Shown: positions 34,639 through 44,729 of the stretch, in pieces
Position numbering within the stretch: position 1 is the first letter of the stretch
Layout of the letters: each line of letters opens with the position of its first letter
Source: Spinacia oleracea
Taxonomy: Eukaryota > Streptophyta > Magnoliopsida > Caryophyllales > Amaranthaceae
Assembly (NCBI RefSeq): GCF_020520425.1
Contig: NC_079488.1
Coordinates: forward strand, 29,441,247-29,505,246
Direction of reading: 5' to 3'
DNA length: 64,000 bases
Program-made: the position numbers and the translations under genes
Notes under the pieces: generated by a model
Seen by the model: the letters and a program-made list of their open reading frames with translations, nothing else
Told to the model about the DNA's origin: nothing
Database searches by the model: none

Positions 34639-35230
34639 TTTTGAGCGTCTTTTCAGCGGTCTTCAACATACCGTGAAGCTCAGTGAGCGTTTTGTCCAGA
34701 CTATTCATACTGTAGTTCAGCTTGAACTGATCATACCCGCTATGAAGAGAATGGAGGATGGTGTCTATAGCCATTTCTTGAGAAAATTGCTGATCCAGCC
34801 GACTCATATTCTCAATGAGTCCAATCATTTTGAGAACATGTGGACTTACGGGCTCGCCTTTCTTAAGCTTGGTCTCAAGAATTTGCCTATGAGTCTCGAA
34901 TCTTTCGACTTGAGCCAGATCTTGGAACATGTTCTTTAACTCACTGATGATCGTGAAAGCATCCGAGTTGATGAACGTTTTCTGTAGATCTGCACTCATG
35001 GTTGCAAGCATTAGACATTTCACATCCTTGTTGGCATCAATCCAACGATTGAGGGCTGCCTGAGTGACCCCGTCGCCCGCGGCTTCAGGCATCGCCTCTT
35101 CCAGGACATACTCCTTTTCTTCTTGCATAAGAACTATTTGCAAGTTCCTTTGTCAGTCAAGGAAGTTTTTCCCGTTCAACTTCTCCTTTTCGAGAATTGA
35201 TCGGATGTTGAATGAATTGTTGTTTGCCAT
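34613..35230 (-). pseudogene. Copia C gag
   Basis: The start ATG is complementary to 35228-35230 (MANNNSFNIRSILEKEKLNG). Codon 26 (35153-35155) is TGA where Trp is expected, and the frame then stays open to 34613. The body is the same UBN2-type gag as copy B: QAALNRWIDANKDVKCLMLA, ETHRQILETKLKKGEPVSPH, ILHSLHSGYDQFKLNYSMNS. It forms the particle shell in intact relatives. It differs strongly from the gag of F although pol and leader are close. Confidence 0.85.
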
Positions 35231-37888
35231 AGTTAAATCAACAATGAAAAAGAATAAACAAATAAATAATCATTCACAGTTTCTCTTAATAAACTTAAAT
35301 TCTAGCATGTATGCATAATTTAATGTTCATTAAGCATTTTATTCAAGTTTATTTGTTCCGGCAGGTGTGAATAAAATGATTCCAAGACCCTAAAACCATT
35401 GAAGAATTAATCACATTATGTATTTAGACTCAATTCTAAAATCTTTTAGGTAAGCAAAAGCCTTTTGCTAATAGTCTAGAAACTACTCTTGCTTAATAGG
35501 TACGTCTAAGAACTTATTAGGTAAACCTATCAATTTTTCCACGACATAAAAGGACTCCTTACTTATATCATTGAGTTTCACCAAAACTAACATGTACTCA
35601 CAATTATTTGTGTACCTTACCCCTTTAGGGTCAATAAGTAACACCTCGCTGAGCATAAAACTATTACTAGATTGATGTAAAGGTTATCCAAGTAAGTGTT
35701 ATTTTGGCATGGCACCTTTTAACTCAATTTTTAAAATTTGGAACTTAAGGGTCTTACTATGTTGGTTAGATTTTAAGTGAACTAAAATCCTTAATCATGC
35801 AACATAATCAAGCCATAATCTCATGCATAATTAAGACATATTTAAAGCAATAAATAACTTAAAGCTTGCATAAGATAAATGTGATCTAGTATGGCCCGAC
35901 TTCATCTTGAAGCTTCAACTTCAAAGTCCGTCTTGAAAATGGATTGGAAACTCCGTCTTGAATTTCACCATGGGAGGCGCCATTTTATTCAAATAGGATA
36001 AGCTATAATTAAACTAATTACAACTATTTGATGGTACGCAGACCATATTTGAATTGAAAAACAAACATTGGTGCATTAAATCAATTACATTCAAATTAAT
36101 GGTACGCAGACCATATTTTCTATCCTATTTGGGCTATACTAGTCACTTCATAACCTGCAAAACAGTACATATACAATATATACCATTCACCCATTCATTA
36201 TCATGAATGGCCCACATAGCTGGTTAGTAAAACACGTTATACATCACATAAATATTTGCAGCAATTAATCAAGGGAACCAATAATCTACCAATTATTCAG
36301 TCCTTATTAATTCTAATCAAGTTTTTTAACCTTAAAGGATTTGTAGACCTAATCAAGAGTTCATGACTAAAATGCTCCTACTTAAACCAATAAATTCATA
36401 TGGTTTACTAATTTTAAACATAAAAATGTATTTCTAGTCTAACCGGAAACATACAAATTTAATTAAAATTTAAAGGTCATATAAATTTATAGTTGAATCC
36501 ACTTAATTTATTTCCAGTTGAATTAAATGAATTTAAATTAATTCAAGGTTTTAATTTTAGTAAAATAATTAGAATAAATTAAAATTTATAATAATTATAA
36601 TATTCAAAATTGAATTCCGAGAAAACATAATAAATTATTAATTTTAAAGTTAATTAAAATTATTTCCGAACTGAAAATCCAAAATTAAAATAAAAACGTA
36701 TCAATTGTTGCAAGACGAGGCACTTGGGCTTGCGCCCAAGCCCCATCGAGCTACGAGGCCCCATGCCCAGCCATTGATCGTTGCACACGGCTTGCATAGC
36801 CACACCGCACACACAGCCATATGCCACGCACACACGCAGCCATGATGGCTACGCTGCGCGCAGCCTTGAGCTGTGTCGTGGCTGCCTAGCTCTCGGCGGG
36901 CCTGGTGCGTCGTGGCGCAGCTTATCGCTGCCCATATGCATCTTGCTCGTCGCATGTGCTTGCCCATTGCCCTCGCCCATGCTGCACACGGCACTCGACA
37001 CAAGGACATCGTGCTTCCTTGTGCGCGTGTGTCATGGCCCTTGCTCGCTGCATTGTACCGCACGGGCGACGAGCTCCCTTGCTCGTCGTCGCGTGCCCGC
37101 ACTATATATACAACACCCCTTAAGGGTAACACGTAGCGTCCATTGCTTTGTGCGTGCAAGTTTTATGGGCGATTTTCATAAAAATTTAAAACTTTTAATT
37201 TAAAATTAATGACAAATTAATAAATCATATTAATTTCATAATTTTAGGGCGAAAAATCGAAAATTTATTAATCAATTAATTTCCGATTAACATGGATTCA
37301 AATCTGGGTCATAAAAATTAAAAATTTATCATAAATTAACAATTTTTATGGTGGTTTTTAATCATGGGTACCTAATTAAATCATTAATTAATTATGAAAA
37401 TCAAACCCATTCTAAATTATTCGAATTTCAACAAATTAATCATAATTACAAATTAGATTGTATAATTAACAAGTTTAGGCATTCAAATTTGTTAAATATA
37501 TACAGTAGGTCAATCAAAAATTCATGATTTATCAACAAGAATTGCAAATATTCAATTTAACATCTTAGATTTACAAACTTTTGCGTTCGAAAAACTAAAA
37601 CCTCCGAAAAGTCATAGTTACGCTTCGAATTTGGGAATTCTGGGTTCGGCCGAAAATTATTATTTTTGTCAAAATTTTAGAATGCCTTTTACATGCGGAA
37701 TTGACACAAAAATCACTCGATTTCGTTGAGTAACGAAGAAACTGCCGAAAAACTGCGTACATATAATTAAATAAACACAATTTGCAATTAATTAATAATT
37801 ACGAAAATTAATCACCCCTTTTTAATTCTTTGAAAATTTGTAAAATTTAACCATGTTAAGAAATTTATAGATTATTCAAATAATAATA
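35231..37888 (-). other. Copia C untranslated leader (2.7 kb) with GC-rich island
   Basis: Most of it is AT-rich and matches B and F. A GC-rich island (about 36700-37140) stands out between AT-rich flanks. Open frames on both strands in this island are not conserved between copies, so they are not genes. The word ACCCCTTAAGGGTAACAC near 37116 is shared by the three leaders. Confidence 0.75.
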
Positions 37889-37902
37889 GGCTCGTGATAC
37901 CA
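37889..37902 (-). other. Copia C primer-binding site
   Basis: Minus strand TGGTATCACGAGCC, one base after the LTR. The first eight bases fit the 3' end of initiator tRNA-Met. The next bases (CGAGCC) differ from the canonical GAGC. Confidence 0.7.
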
Positions 37903-37903
37903 C

Positions 37904-39305
37904 TGTTAGGTTATCATATGAACAACATAAATCATGCGGAAAAACCAAGATGCCAGGATACATATTAATTGCACATAATCATATTGCATAATTTAGATGC
38001 ATACACTTTGTAGCGTGCCCTCCCTAACTGCGCCGAACCGAACAAGAACAAGTCTTTGGGACTCCAAGTGTCGTCCCTCCGTTGATAGTCCACAGCACGT
38101 CCGGATCCGCCTTAAGATTGACCAACTAGAATCGCCCTTAAGGTACTATTATTTTCGGCTAAATAGGGCAAGAATTATGACTGATTTTTCTGCTTAAAAA
38201 TCCTAGTTTTGAATACTTTTAAACTTGTGTATAAATTTGTGAACCTAGGCACATATTTATAGGGTCATGGAAAAGGACGTATAATCCTATTAGAATACCA
38301 ATTAGTTTAATTAGAATCCTATTAGAACTCTATTAAATTAATTCTATCTACTAGGATTAGGATTTAATCATAGAACGAATTCTAACAGCTTTAGGATTCG
38401 TATCGCACACAACCGCACACGAGCACGGGCACGAGCACCGCACAGCCCGCTCAAGCCTCGCCGCCCACGCGCACTGCACGGCTCGCAGCCCATTGCTCGC
38501 AGCCCACTCTGTTCCGCGCGCGCGCCATACCTTGCTGGGCCTTGCCTTGCGCTGGGCCTGGCGAGGCTTTGGCGTGTGTGTTGATGCGTATGGCTTGCTA
38601 GGCGAGGGCCTGGCTTCGTGCTGGGACTTCGTCTAGCAAGTCTAGTCCGATGCTAATTCGTACAATACGTTTCCGATTAAATTCCCGATTCCGGAATTCA
38701 TTTCCGATACGAACAATATTTAACATTTCCGATTCCGGAATTAATTTCCGTTTCGAACAAATATTTAATATTTTCGTTTCCGGAATTATTTTCCGATTCC
38801 GATAATATTTCCGGTTCTGACAATAGTTCCGTTTCCGGCAATATTTCCGACTCCGGCAATATTTCCATTTCCGATAATATTTTCCGATACGTACGATGTT
38901 TCCGTTTCCGGCAACATCTACGACTTGGACAATATTTATATTTCCGATACAATCCATATTTTCGTTTCCGACAATATCATCGTTTCCGGAGTATTCATTT
39001 CTTGCCTTTGACGATCCCAACTCCCACTGAAACCAAGATCCGTCGATTCCGAATATCCAAAGATGGAGTATTTAATGCCATTAAATACTTGATCCGTTTA
39101 CGTACTATTTGTGTGACCCTACGGGTTCAGTCAAGAGTAAGGTGTGGATTAATATCATTAATTTCACTTGAACTGAAGCGGCCTCTAGCTAGGCATTCAG
39201 CTCACTTGATCTCACTGAATTATTAACTTGTTTAATTAATACTGAACCGCATTTATTATACTTAACATTAAATGCATACTTGGACCAAGGGCATTATTTC
39301 CTTCA
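37904..39305 (-). repeat. Copia C 5' LTR (1402 bp)
   Basis: Full-length family LTR with a GGAA-rich array at about 38660-38960 and a TATA box (TATAAATAT) near 38253-38261 on the minus strand. It starts TGAAGGAAATAATGCCC and ends with AACCTAACA. Confidence 0.92.
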
Positions 39306-39310
39306 GCGAT
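39306..39310. repeat. Copia C target duplication, right copy
   Basis: GCGAT, identical to 23402-23406. Confidence 0.9.
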
Positions 39311-40344
39311 GATTTGCGAAGACTTGGGAATTGGGAATTGGGAATTGGGAACTGGGAACAGGTAGTGTTCAAATATACTCCGTACTTGGAGAATTGGAGT
39401 GATGAAAACGATCCAGTCTTGATATTCTGAATTGAAAACGAACCATTGTAATTGAAAGAAATCATTTGCACCAAAAAAAAAAATAATAAACAAATTAATC
39501 AATCAAGTGAAAGCCCCAAAATAGAAATATTAACAATTACATTAGTAAGCTACTGAATTTTGGAGTCAATAGGGGAAGGAGGAGCACGATTAGCAGGAGT
39601 TCCATCAGGAGTAACAGCAAGCAAAGGCTTAATCTGCTTTTTAAGTTCAGTAATCTCAGTTTGAATAGTTCTAATCCTGTTGTTGGGTGTATCAGTGCGG
39701 CTGTTCTTTCCTCCAACAACCCCAATTCACCCTGAACCGCCAATGCATCCTAATTTTTCAAAAATCAAATTATTAACTTCATGATTTTAAACACCATTGC
39801 AATTGAATTACCCCTCTGTCCATTTCGAATTATTGGACCACTTAGATAACTGATTCCATTGCAATTGAAAGAAATCATTTGCACCACAGAAAAAAATGAT
39901 AAATAAATCAATCAATCAATTGAAAGCCCAAAAATAGAAAGATGAACAATTACCTGAGTAAGTTGCTGAATTTTGGAGTCAATAGGGGAAGGAGGATGGG
40001 GATTATCAGTAGTTCCGTCAGGCGTAACATCAATAGGCGGTGTGGGAGTGGTGGTCACAACGCGGCGGCGCTGAAGAGAAGAGAGGAGAGGAGATCGGTG
40101 AAGTTGACCAGAGGCGTCGCCAGTGAAGTTAACCAGAGGCGTCGCCGGTGAAGTTGTTTGGGTTTAGGGGAGCAGCGAGGAAGGAGGGAGCAAAGGGAGC
40201 AGCGAGGAAGGAGGGATCAGAGAGGAAGGAGGGAGCAACTTAGGTCTAAGAGCTGCGCTTCCCACGAACCAGCAGGCAAATGATTTAATTTTTGATATTT
40301 TTTACCATTTTTTTTGTCAAAAGATGCACTTGTCAAATAAGAGA
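39311..40344 (-). pseudogene. CACTA-1 right internal DNA with a duplicated exon-like module
   Basis: After a 7-base minisatellite (GGGAATT, about five copies, 39326-39362), a module of about 180 bases occurs twice (near 39440-39610 and 39855-40030). On the minus strand the copies read VTPDGTPANRAPPSPIDSKI and VTPDGTTDNPHPPSPIDSKI. The second is preceded by a run ending RRRVVTTTPTPPID and followed by a splice donor (CAG|GTAATTG). The first is preceded by a helical RTIQTEITELKKQIKPLL. This looks like two early exons of a captured gene; I do not recognise the protein. Confidence 0.5.
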
Positions 40345-40384
40345 AACTTTTAAGGGGCAACTTATCATGTTTTTTCCTCTAGTG
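40345..40384. repeat. CACTA-1 right TIR
   Basis: Ends CATGTTTTTTCCTCTAGTG, the inverse of the left end, and is followed by TGG (40385-40387), the same 3 bases as at 13771-13773. Confidence 0.9.
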
Positions 40385-40387
40385 TGG

Positions 40388-41403
40388 CGAGGCATCCCTC
40401 GCTGGGCTCGGCAGCGCTCCGTGGTCGAGCCAGCTCTTGTCGCCCGCGCGCGGCCATGTGTGCTCGCTGCCTTGCTTCTCGCCTCTCCGCCAACGTGCAC
40501 ATAGCACACAACGCATAGCAGGGCTGCTGCCTTGCGCGCATGTGCCACGGCCTTTCTCGTTGCATCATACCGCATGGGCAACGAGCTCCCTTGCTCGTCG
40601 TCGTATGCCCGCACTATACAACACCCCTTAAGGGTAACACTTAGCGTCCATTTCTTTGTGCGTGCAAGATTCGTGAACGGATTTCATAAAAATTAAAACT
40701 TTTATTATTTAAATTTATTTGACAAATAAATAAATCATATTAATTTCATAAATTTGGGCGAAAAATCGAAAATTTATTATTCAAATTAATTTCCGATTAT
40801 ATTTATTTTCATGGATTTCAAATCCAGGTTATAACATTTTAAAAATTTTTAATTTTAACAAATTTTATGGTGGTTTTTAATCATAGGTTCCTAATTAAAT
40901 TGCTAATTAATTATGAAAATCAAATTCTAAATTATTCGAATTTCAACAAATTAATTACAATTACAAATTAGGTTGTATAATTAACAAGTCTGGGCATTAA
41001 AATTGTTAAACATATATAGTAGGTCAATCATAGATACAAGATTTACATACAAGATTCGCAAATATTTACTTTAACATCATAAAAATTATAAATTTTGCGT
41101 TCGAAAAACTAAAACCTCCGAAAAGTCTTAGTTAGGCTTCGAATTTGGGAATTCTGGATTCGGCATCAAATCTATGACTTCAGTCAAAATTTTTAAAACG
41201 TCCTTTACATGCGAAATTCACTGTAAAATTATATGATTCCGACCATTATTGACTAAACTGCCGAAAATCCTGCGAACATATAATTAAATAATCGCACAAA
41301 TTTGCAATTAATTATAATCAAAGAAATTAATCACCCCCTTAATTCATTGCAAATTTATAAAATTTAACCATGTTAACTATAATTGATTATGGAATTAATT
41401 AGA
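40388..41403 (-). other. Copia B untranslated leader, PBS-proximal part
   Basis: Continues the leader interrupted at 13773. The GC-rich island (40388-40620) contains the shared ACCCCTTAAGGGTAACAC word near 40621. The remainder is AT-rich and matches C and F. Confidence 0.8.
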
Positions 41404-41417
41404 GGCTCGTGATACCA
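41404..41417 (-). other. Copia B primer-binding site
   Basis: Minus strand TGGTATCACGAGCC, identical to copy C and different from F (TGGTATCAGAGCC). Confidence 0.7.
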
Positions 41418-41418
41418 C

Positions 41419-42271
41419 TCTTAGGAATTAATTAGGGCGCTGCCAGCCTGCCTTGCTTGCCTTGCCTTGGCTGGGCCTGGCCTTGCTTCGTGCTCGGCTG
41501 GGCCTGCCTTGCTCGGCGCGGCTGGGCTATTGATTCTCGCTGCTGCGCGGGCTTCGCTAGGCGCGGGCTTGGCTTCGTGTTGGGCCTTGTGTCTAGCAAG
41601 CTCGTCCGATGTTTATTTCGTACGTCGCGCTTCCCATTTGTTTTCTGATTCCGGAATTCATTTCCGATTCGAAAAATATTTAATATTTCCGATTCCGGAA
41701 TTAATTTCGGTTTCGAACAAATATTTAATATTTCCGATTCCGGAATTTATTTTTGATTGCTATAATATTTCCGATTCCGGCAATATTTCCGTTTCCGGCA
41801 ATACTTTCGATTCCGGCAATATTTCCATTTCCGATAATATTTTCCGATCCGTACCATGTTTCCGTTTCCGGCAACATCTACGACTTGGATAATATTTATA
41901 TTTTCGAAATGATCCATATTTCCGTTTCCGGCAATATCATCGTTTACGGAGTATTCATAATTTTCCTTTTGACGATTTCAGCTCCAACTGGAACCGAGAT
42001 CCGTCGATTCCGAATATCCATAAATGGAGTATTTAATTCACTTAAGTACTTGATCCGTTCACGTACTATTTGTGTGACCCTACGGGTTGAGTCAAGAGTA
42101 AGATGTAGATTAATATTATTAATTCCACTTGAAGTGAAACGGCCTCTAGCTAGGCAAACAGTTCACTTCATGTCACTGAATTATTAAGTTGCATAGTTTA
42201 ATTAATACTGAACCGCATTTATTAGACTTAGCATTGAATACACATTTGGACCAAGGGCATTATTTTGTTCA
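41419..42271 (-). repeat. Copia B 5' LTR (853 bp, truncated)
   Basis: Minus strand start TGAACAAAATAATGCC; the GGAA-rich array is present (about 41650-41940). Only a few bases of the other end remain before the PBS (TCTTAGGA), so about 550 bases including the TATA box, R and most of U5 are missing. It is more diverged than the other family LTRs. Confidence 0.8.
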
Positions 42272-42810
42272 GCATGTCCTTTACTGCTACGGCCTTCAGC
42301 ACCAAGCATCAAACATCAAATCATGCTACCTTCCGAAATTACGAGTACATATATACCTGTTTTTCCAAACACCAACATATGAACATTTCAAGAATGCAAA
42401 GTCGGAAAAATACAAGAACTCTGGCGTTCGAATCCAAATGGACCCAAGCTCAAGGAAAGTCAGCCGAAATTTCAAAATCTTAAGAGCCAATAAAAATCTC
42501 TTCTCCCCAGTGAAGCACATCCCCAGCGGATTAACTCCGGGTATCCAAAATTCAAAATTCATGATTCAAAGATTCAAAATTCAAAGTTTTCTATGTCAAG
42601 CTCCGTCCAAAACCAGAAACGGAAGAACAGTACAAGTACAAAGCAGAGTCGTCGCAACCGCACGGAGGTAGACTCAATCCTTTTTTTCTAACACCTGTCT
42701 TGTGCAGGTACCGGCGTACAAAGAATAGTCTTGATTGTAGAGCATCTTGGCCGTTCTCCGTCCCGAATAAGAAACTTTGACTTGCGCTTTCTTAACCGGA
42801 CGCTCAGTCA

Positions 42811-42823
42811 AAGTGGGGGCTTC
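42811..42823 (+). other. Gypsy G polypurine tract
   Basis: AAGTGGGGGCTTC immediately before the LTR start. Confidence 0.65.
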
Positions 42824-44351
42824 TGTAGACACCTAAATCGTGTCTCCCCATTGGGATTGTGACGATACCATTATCCTTGATAGGTGGTTGGAACAACTCC
42901 GTGCGGAAGTCCCAATTGCTAATACTTATTCCAAAACCCAAGATCCAAAATCCAATTCCCGAGACCGTTGCCATCACGGAACTCGGTACAAAATACAATT
43001 TCCAAAAATCAATTTTAAAATACAAGTACAATCTCACCCAATGAACCACTCCATTGGTTTTACAAGGCCTTTTCCAGTCGAAATGACACTAAGCGATCCA
43101 AATTCGGGCTCCGACCCACAAAACCGAGCAAGCCGAGCCTCATCCCGTAAAACCGAATTCGAAAAACCAAAACGGCTAGTTTTTAGTCGCAAATTTCCTT
43201 AATCACCAAGCAAAACTACGTGCCAAAAAACACTGCAATTCGTACAAAGGGTACGCCCACTACAAGCCAAACGCAAGGACGACATCTTCGTCCTTGCTTA
43301 GCGTCTTATGTGCCACGTCAGCGGCGCCAGGCGCCGTTCATGCGCTAGGCGCAGTTGTCAGTTGGTGATCAGCCTCTCATTTCCCTATTTAAACCCCTAA
43401 TTTCCAGCACTTTAGGGCAGAAATTCATAACCATAACGTCGTAATTCTGAAATTGCCACTCAAAATCCAAAATACAATTTCTTCAAAAAACCCATACAAA
43501 TCGCAAGTTTCTAAGCAATTGGGAGCTCCAAGAGGAATTCTAGCCTAAACCTAACTAGCTAGGTAATTCCGAATCCCAATCCTAATATACCATGTTTCTA
43601 TAATTTCTCTTTCAAAATGATTAGTAAAGTTGGCACTTTTACTTTTAAAGGGTCACTTACAACAATCACATATATTTACAAAATCAACACTTTCTATGAT
43701 ACAAATACAAAGTTCCAAGATTCAATGATGTTTAAGGTTGTTTGTAATCACTTCCTTAAACTAGAATCATTTTCAGAACATGGAGTAATCAAAGGTGAGG
43801 CCTTTTTAATGTTTAAAGGTCTTATCTTTGAGATTCAAGACTCCACTTTTCAATATTCAAGTTCAAGTCTCATTTTCAAGATTCTATGATGTTTAAGGTT
43901 GTTTGTAATCACTTCCTTAAACTAGAATCATTTCAATACATGGAGCATATCAAAGATGAAACCTTTTCAACATTAAAGGTCTAATCTTTGAGATTCAAGA
44001 CTCCTCATTTCAATATTCAAGTACAATATTCAAGATTCAATATTTCAATGTTCAATTTCTATGTCCAATATCTAAGACACTTTAGGATGAGCAATTTGTC
44101 CTAAAGTTGAGATTTTTAGACTTGAATCCGTGTCGGACGCACTTATTCATAAGAAGTAGTTTGGCGTTCGGATCTCAAATACAATAGTTCAATTTCAATA
44201 TCGCATCCTTTCAATTATGCACTTCAATAACGCTCGTTGAATAAGCATCTCGTTCCTTGCCCGGATCTCACCCATCCGTTTCTAAGATTCAACGCCTTAT
44301 CCGATATAGAGTCAATTTTGGTCTTTCCAAACGAGACCCTTAAAAATATTT
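42824..44351 (+). repeat. Gypsy G LTR (about 1.5 kb)
   Basis: Starts TGTAGACACCTAAATCG. The end is less certain because a CA terminus is not obvious; it is placed just before TGGTGGCGACACC. TATTTAAA near 43386 is a TATA candidate. GGCGCCAGGCGCC lies at about 43325-43337, and a tandem duplication at 43725-44037. Confidence 0.62.
43725..44037 (+). repeat. Tandem duplication inside gypsy G LTR
   Basis: Two copies of about 160 bases (from 43725 and 43887), each opening with ATGATGTTTAAGGTTGTTTG and containing CACTTCCTTAAACTAGAATC. Confidence 0.85.
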
Positions 44352-44353
44352 GG

Positions 44354-44363
44354 TGGCGACACC
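44354..44363 (+). other. Gypsy G PBS-like sequence
   Basis: TGGCGACACC follows the LTR, resembling TGGCGACTCC of Gy1. Confidence 0.5.
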
Positions 44364-44729
44364 TTCGAAATCCAAAAATATACAAAAGCCTTGCGTAGGG
44401 GAAATACAAATTTGTCGACGGAAGAAAAACCCCCTTACACGCGTTAAATCCTCCAATATCACAGCAACAACCAACAGTGCAACAAAACCAAAAACAAAAA
44501 TTAAAATCAAAAGAAAAAATCATATTAATTCCTGAAAATGAGATTTTACAATCATCGAATTCGGAAATCGAACTTACAATCATCACACGATCTCCTTCCT
44601 TTGTCGCTGCATCTCCTTCCTTTGCCGCTGCTAGTCGGCCACTAGATTCGACGTCACTCTTCTCCTTCCTCTCCCGTTGCGAAACCCTAACATTGCCTCG
44701 CCTCCTCGCACGACCTCCTTCCTTCACCA

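Larger units (their letters stand above)
23407..39305 (-). mobile_element. Ty1/copia copy C, full length, interrupted by CACTA-2
   Basis: Minus-strand element with a 5' LTR at 37904-39305, a PBS, a leader of 2.7 kb, gag, protease, integrase, RT, RNase H, a 3' non-coding tract, a polypurine tract and a 3' LTR at 23407-24607. GCGAT flanks both ends. CACTA-2 (25360-31246) splits its 3' non-coding tract; without it the element is about 10 kb. Gag-pol has many stops and shifts, so it is dead. It inserted into CACTA-1. The two LTRs differ by a ~205-base deletion in the 3' LTR. Confidence 0.92.
13774..40384. mobile_element. CACTA-1: large CACTA (EnSpm-type) transposon, 26.6 kb with nested inserts
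   Basis: The left end reads CACTAGAGGAAAAAACAT. The right end is its reverse complement (TGTTTTTTCCTCTAGTG), and the match continues with ATAAGTTGCCC-type sequence. TGG flanks both ends (13771-13773 and 40385-40387), the 3-bp duplication expected for CACTA elements. Removing the element rejoins the leader of copia B. Without copia C and solo LTR E, the element is about 9.3 kb. I found no transposase, so it appears non-autonomous. It carries subterminal repeats, two satellite-like arrays and chaperonin-60 alpha exon fragments. Orientation is undefined because there is no transposase. Confidence 0.88.
7765..42271 (-). mobile_element. Ty1/copia copy B, interrupted by CACTA-1
   Basis: A minus-strand element in two pieces. 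The left piece (7765-13773) has the 3' non-coding tract, RNase H, RT, integrase, protease region, gag and part of the leader. The right piece (40388-42271) has the rest of the leader, the PBS and a shortened 5' LTR. The pieces are split by CACTA-1 (13774-40384), and the leader reads through when that insert and one TGG are removed. Its own 3' end is cut by copia A at 7765, so the 3' LTR lies beyond the left edge. The coding part has many stops and shifts and has lost the protease active site. The right end abuts gypsy G at 42272. Confidence 0.85.
42272..44729 (+). mobile_element. Ty3/gypsy element G, partial (3' end, LTR, PBS-like segment)
   Basis: Left of the LTR is non-coding internal DNA ending in a polypurine tract. 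Then comes an LTR beginning TGTAGACACC, then a TGGCGACACC PBS-like word and leader-like DNA. It is cut on the left by copia B and on the right by element H. No coding domain is present; open frames are short or cross element borders. Having internal-type sequence on both sides of one LTR is unusual. Confidence 0.68.

Noticed and set aside
36701..37203. 152- and 140-codon frames on opposite strands
   Set aside because: Same GC-rich island in copia C; no domain and no conservation.
42189..42671. 160-codon plus-strand frame
   Set aside because: Begins inside the copia B LTR and runs into gypsy G, so it crosses an insertion border.
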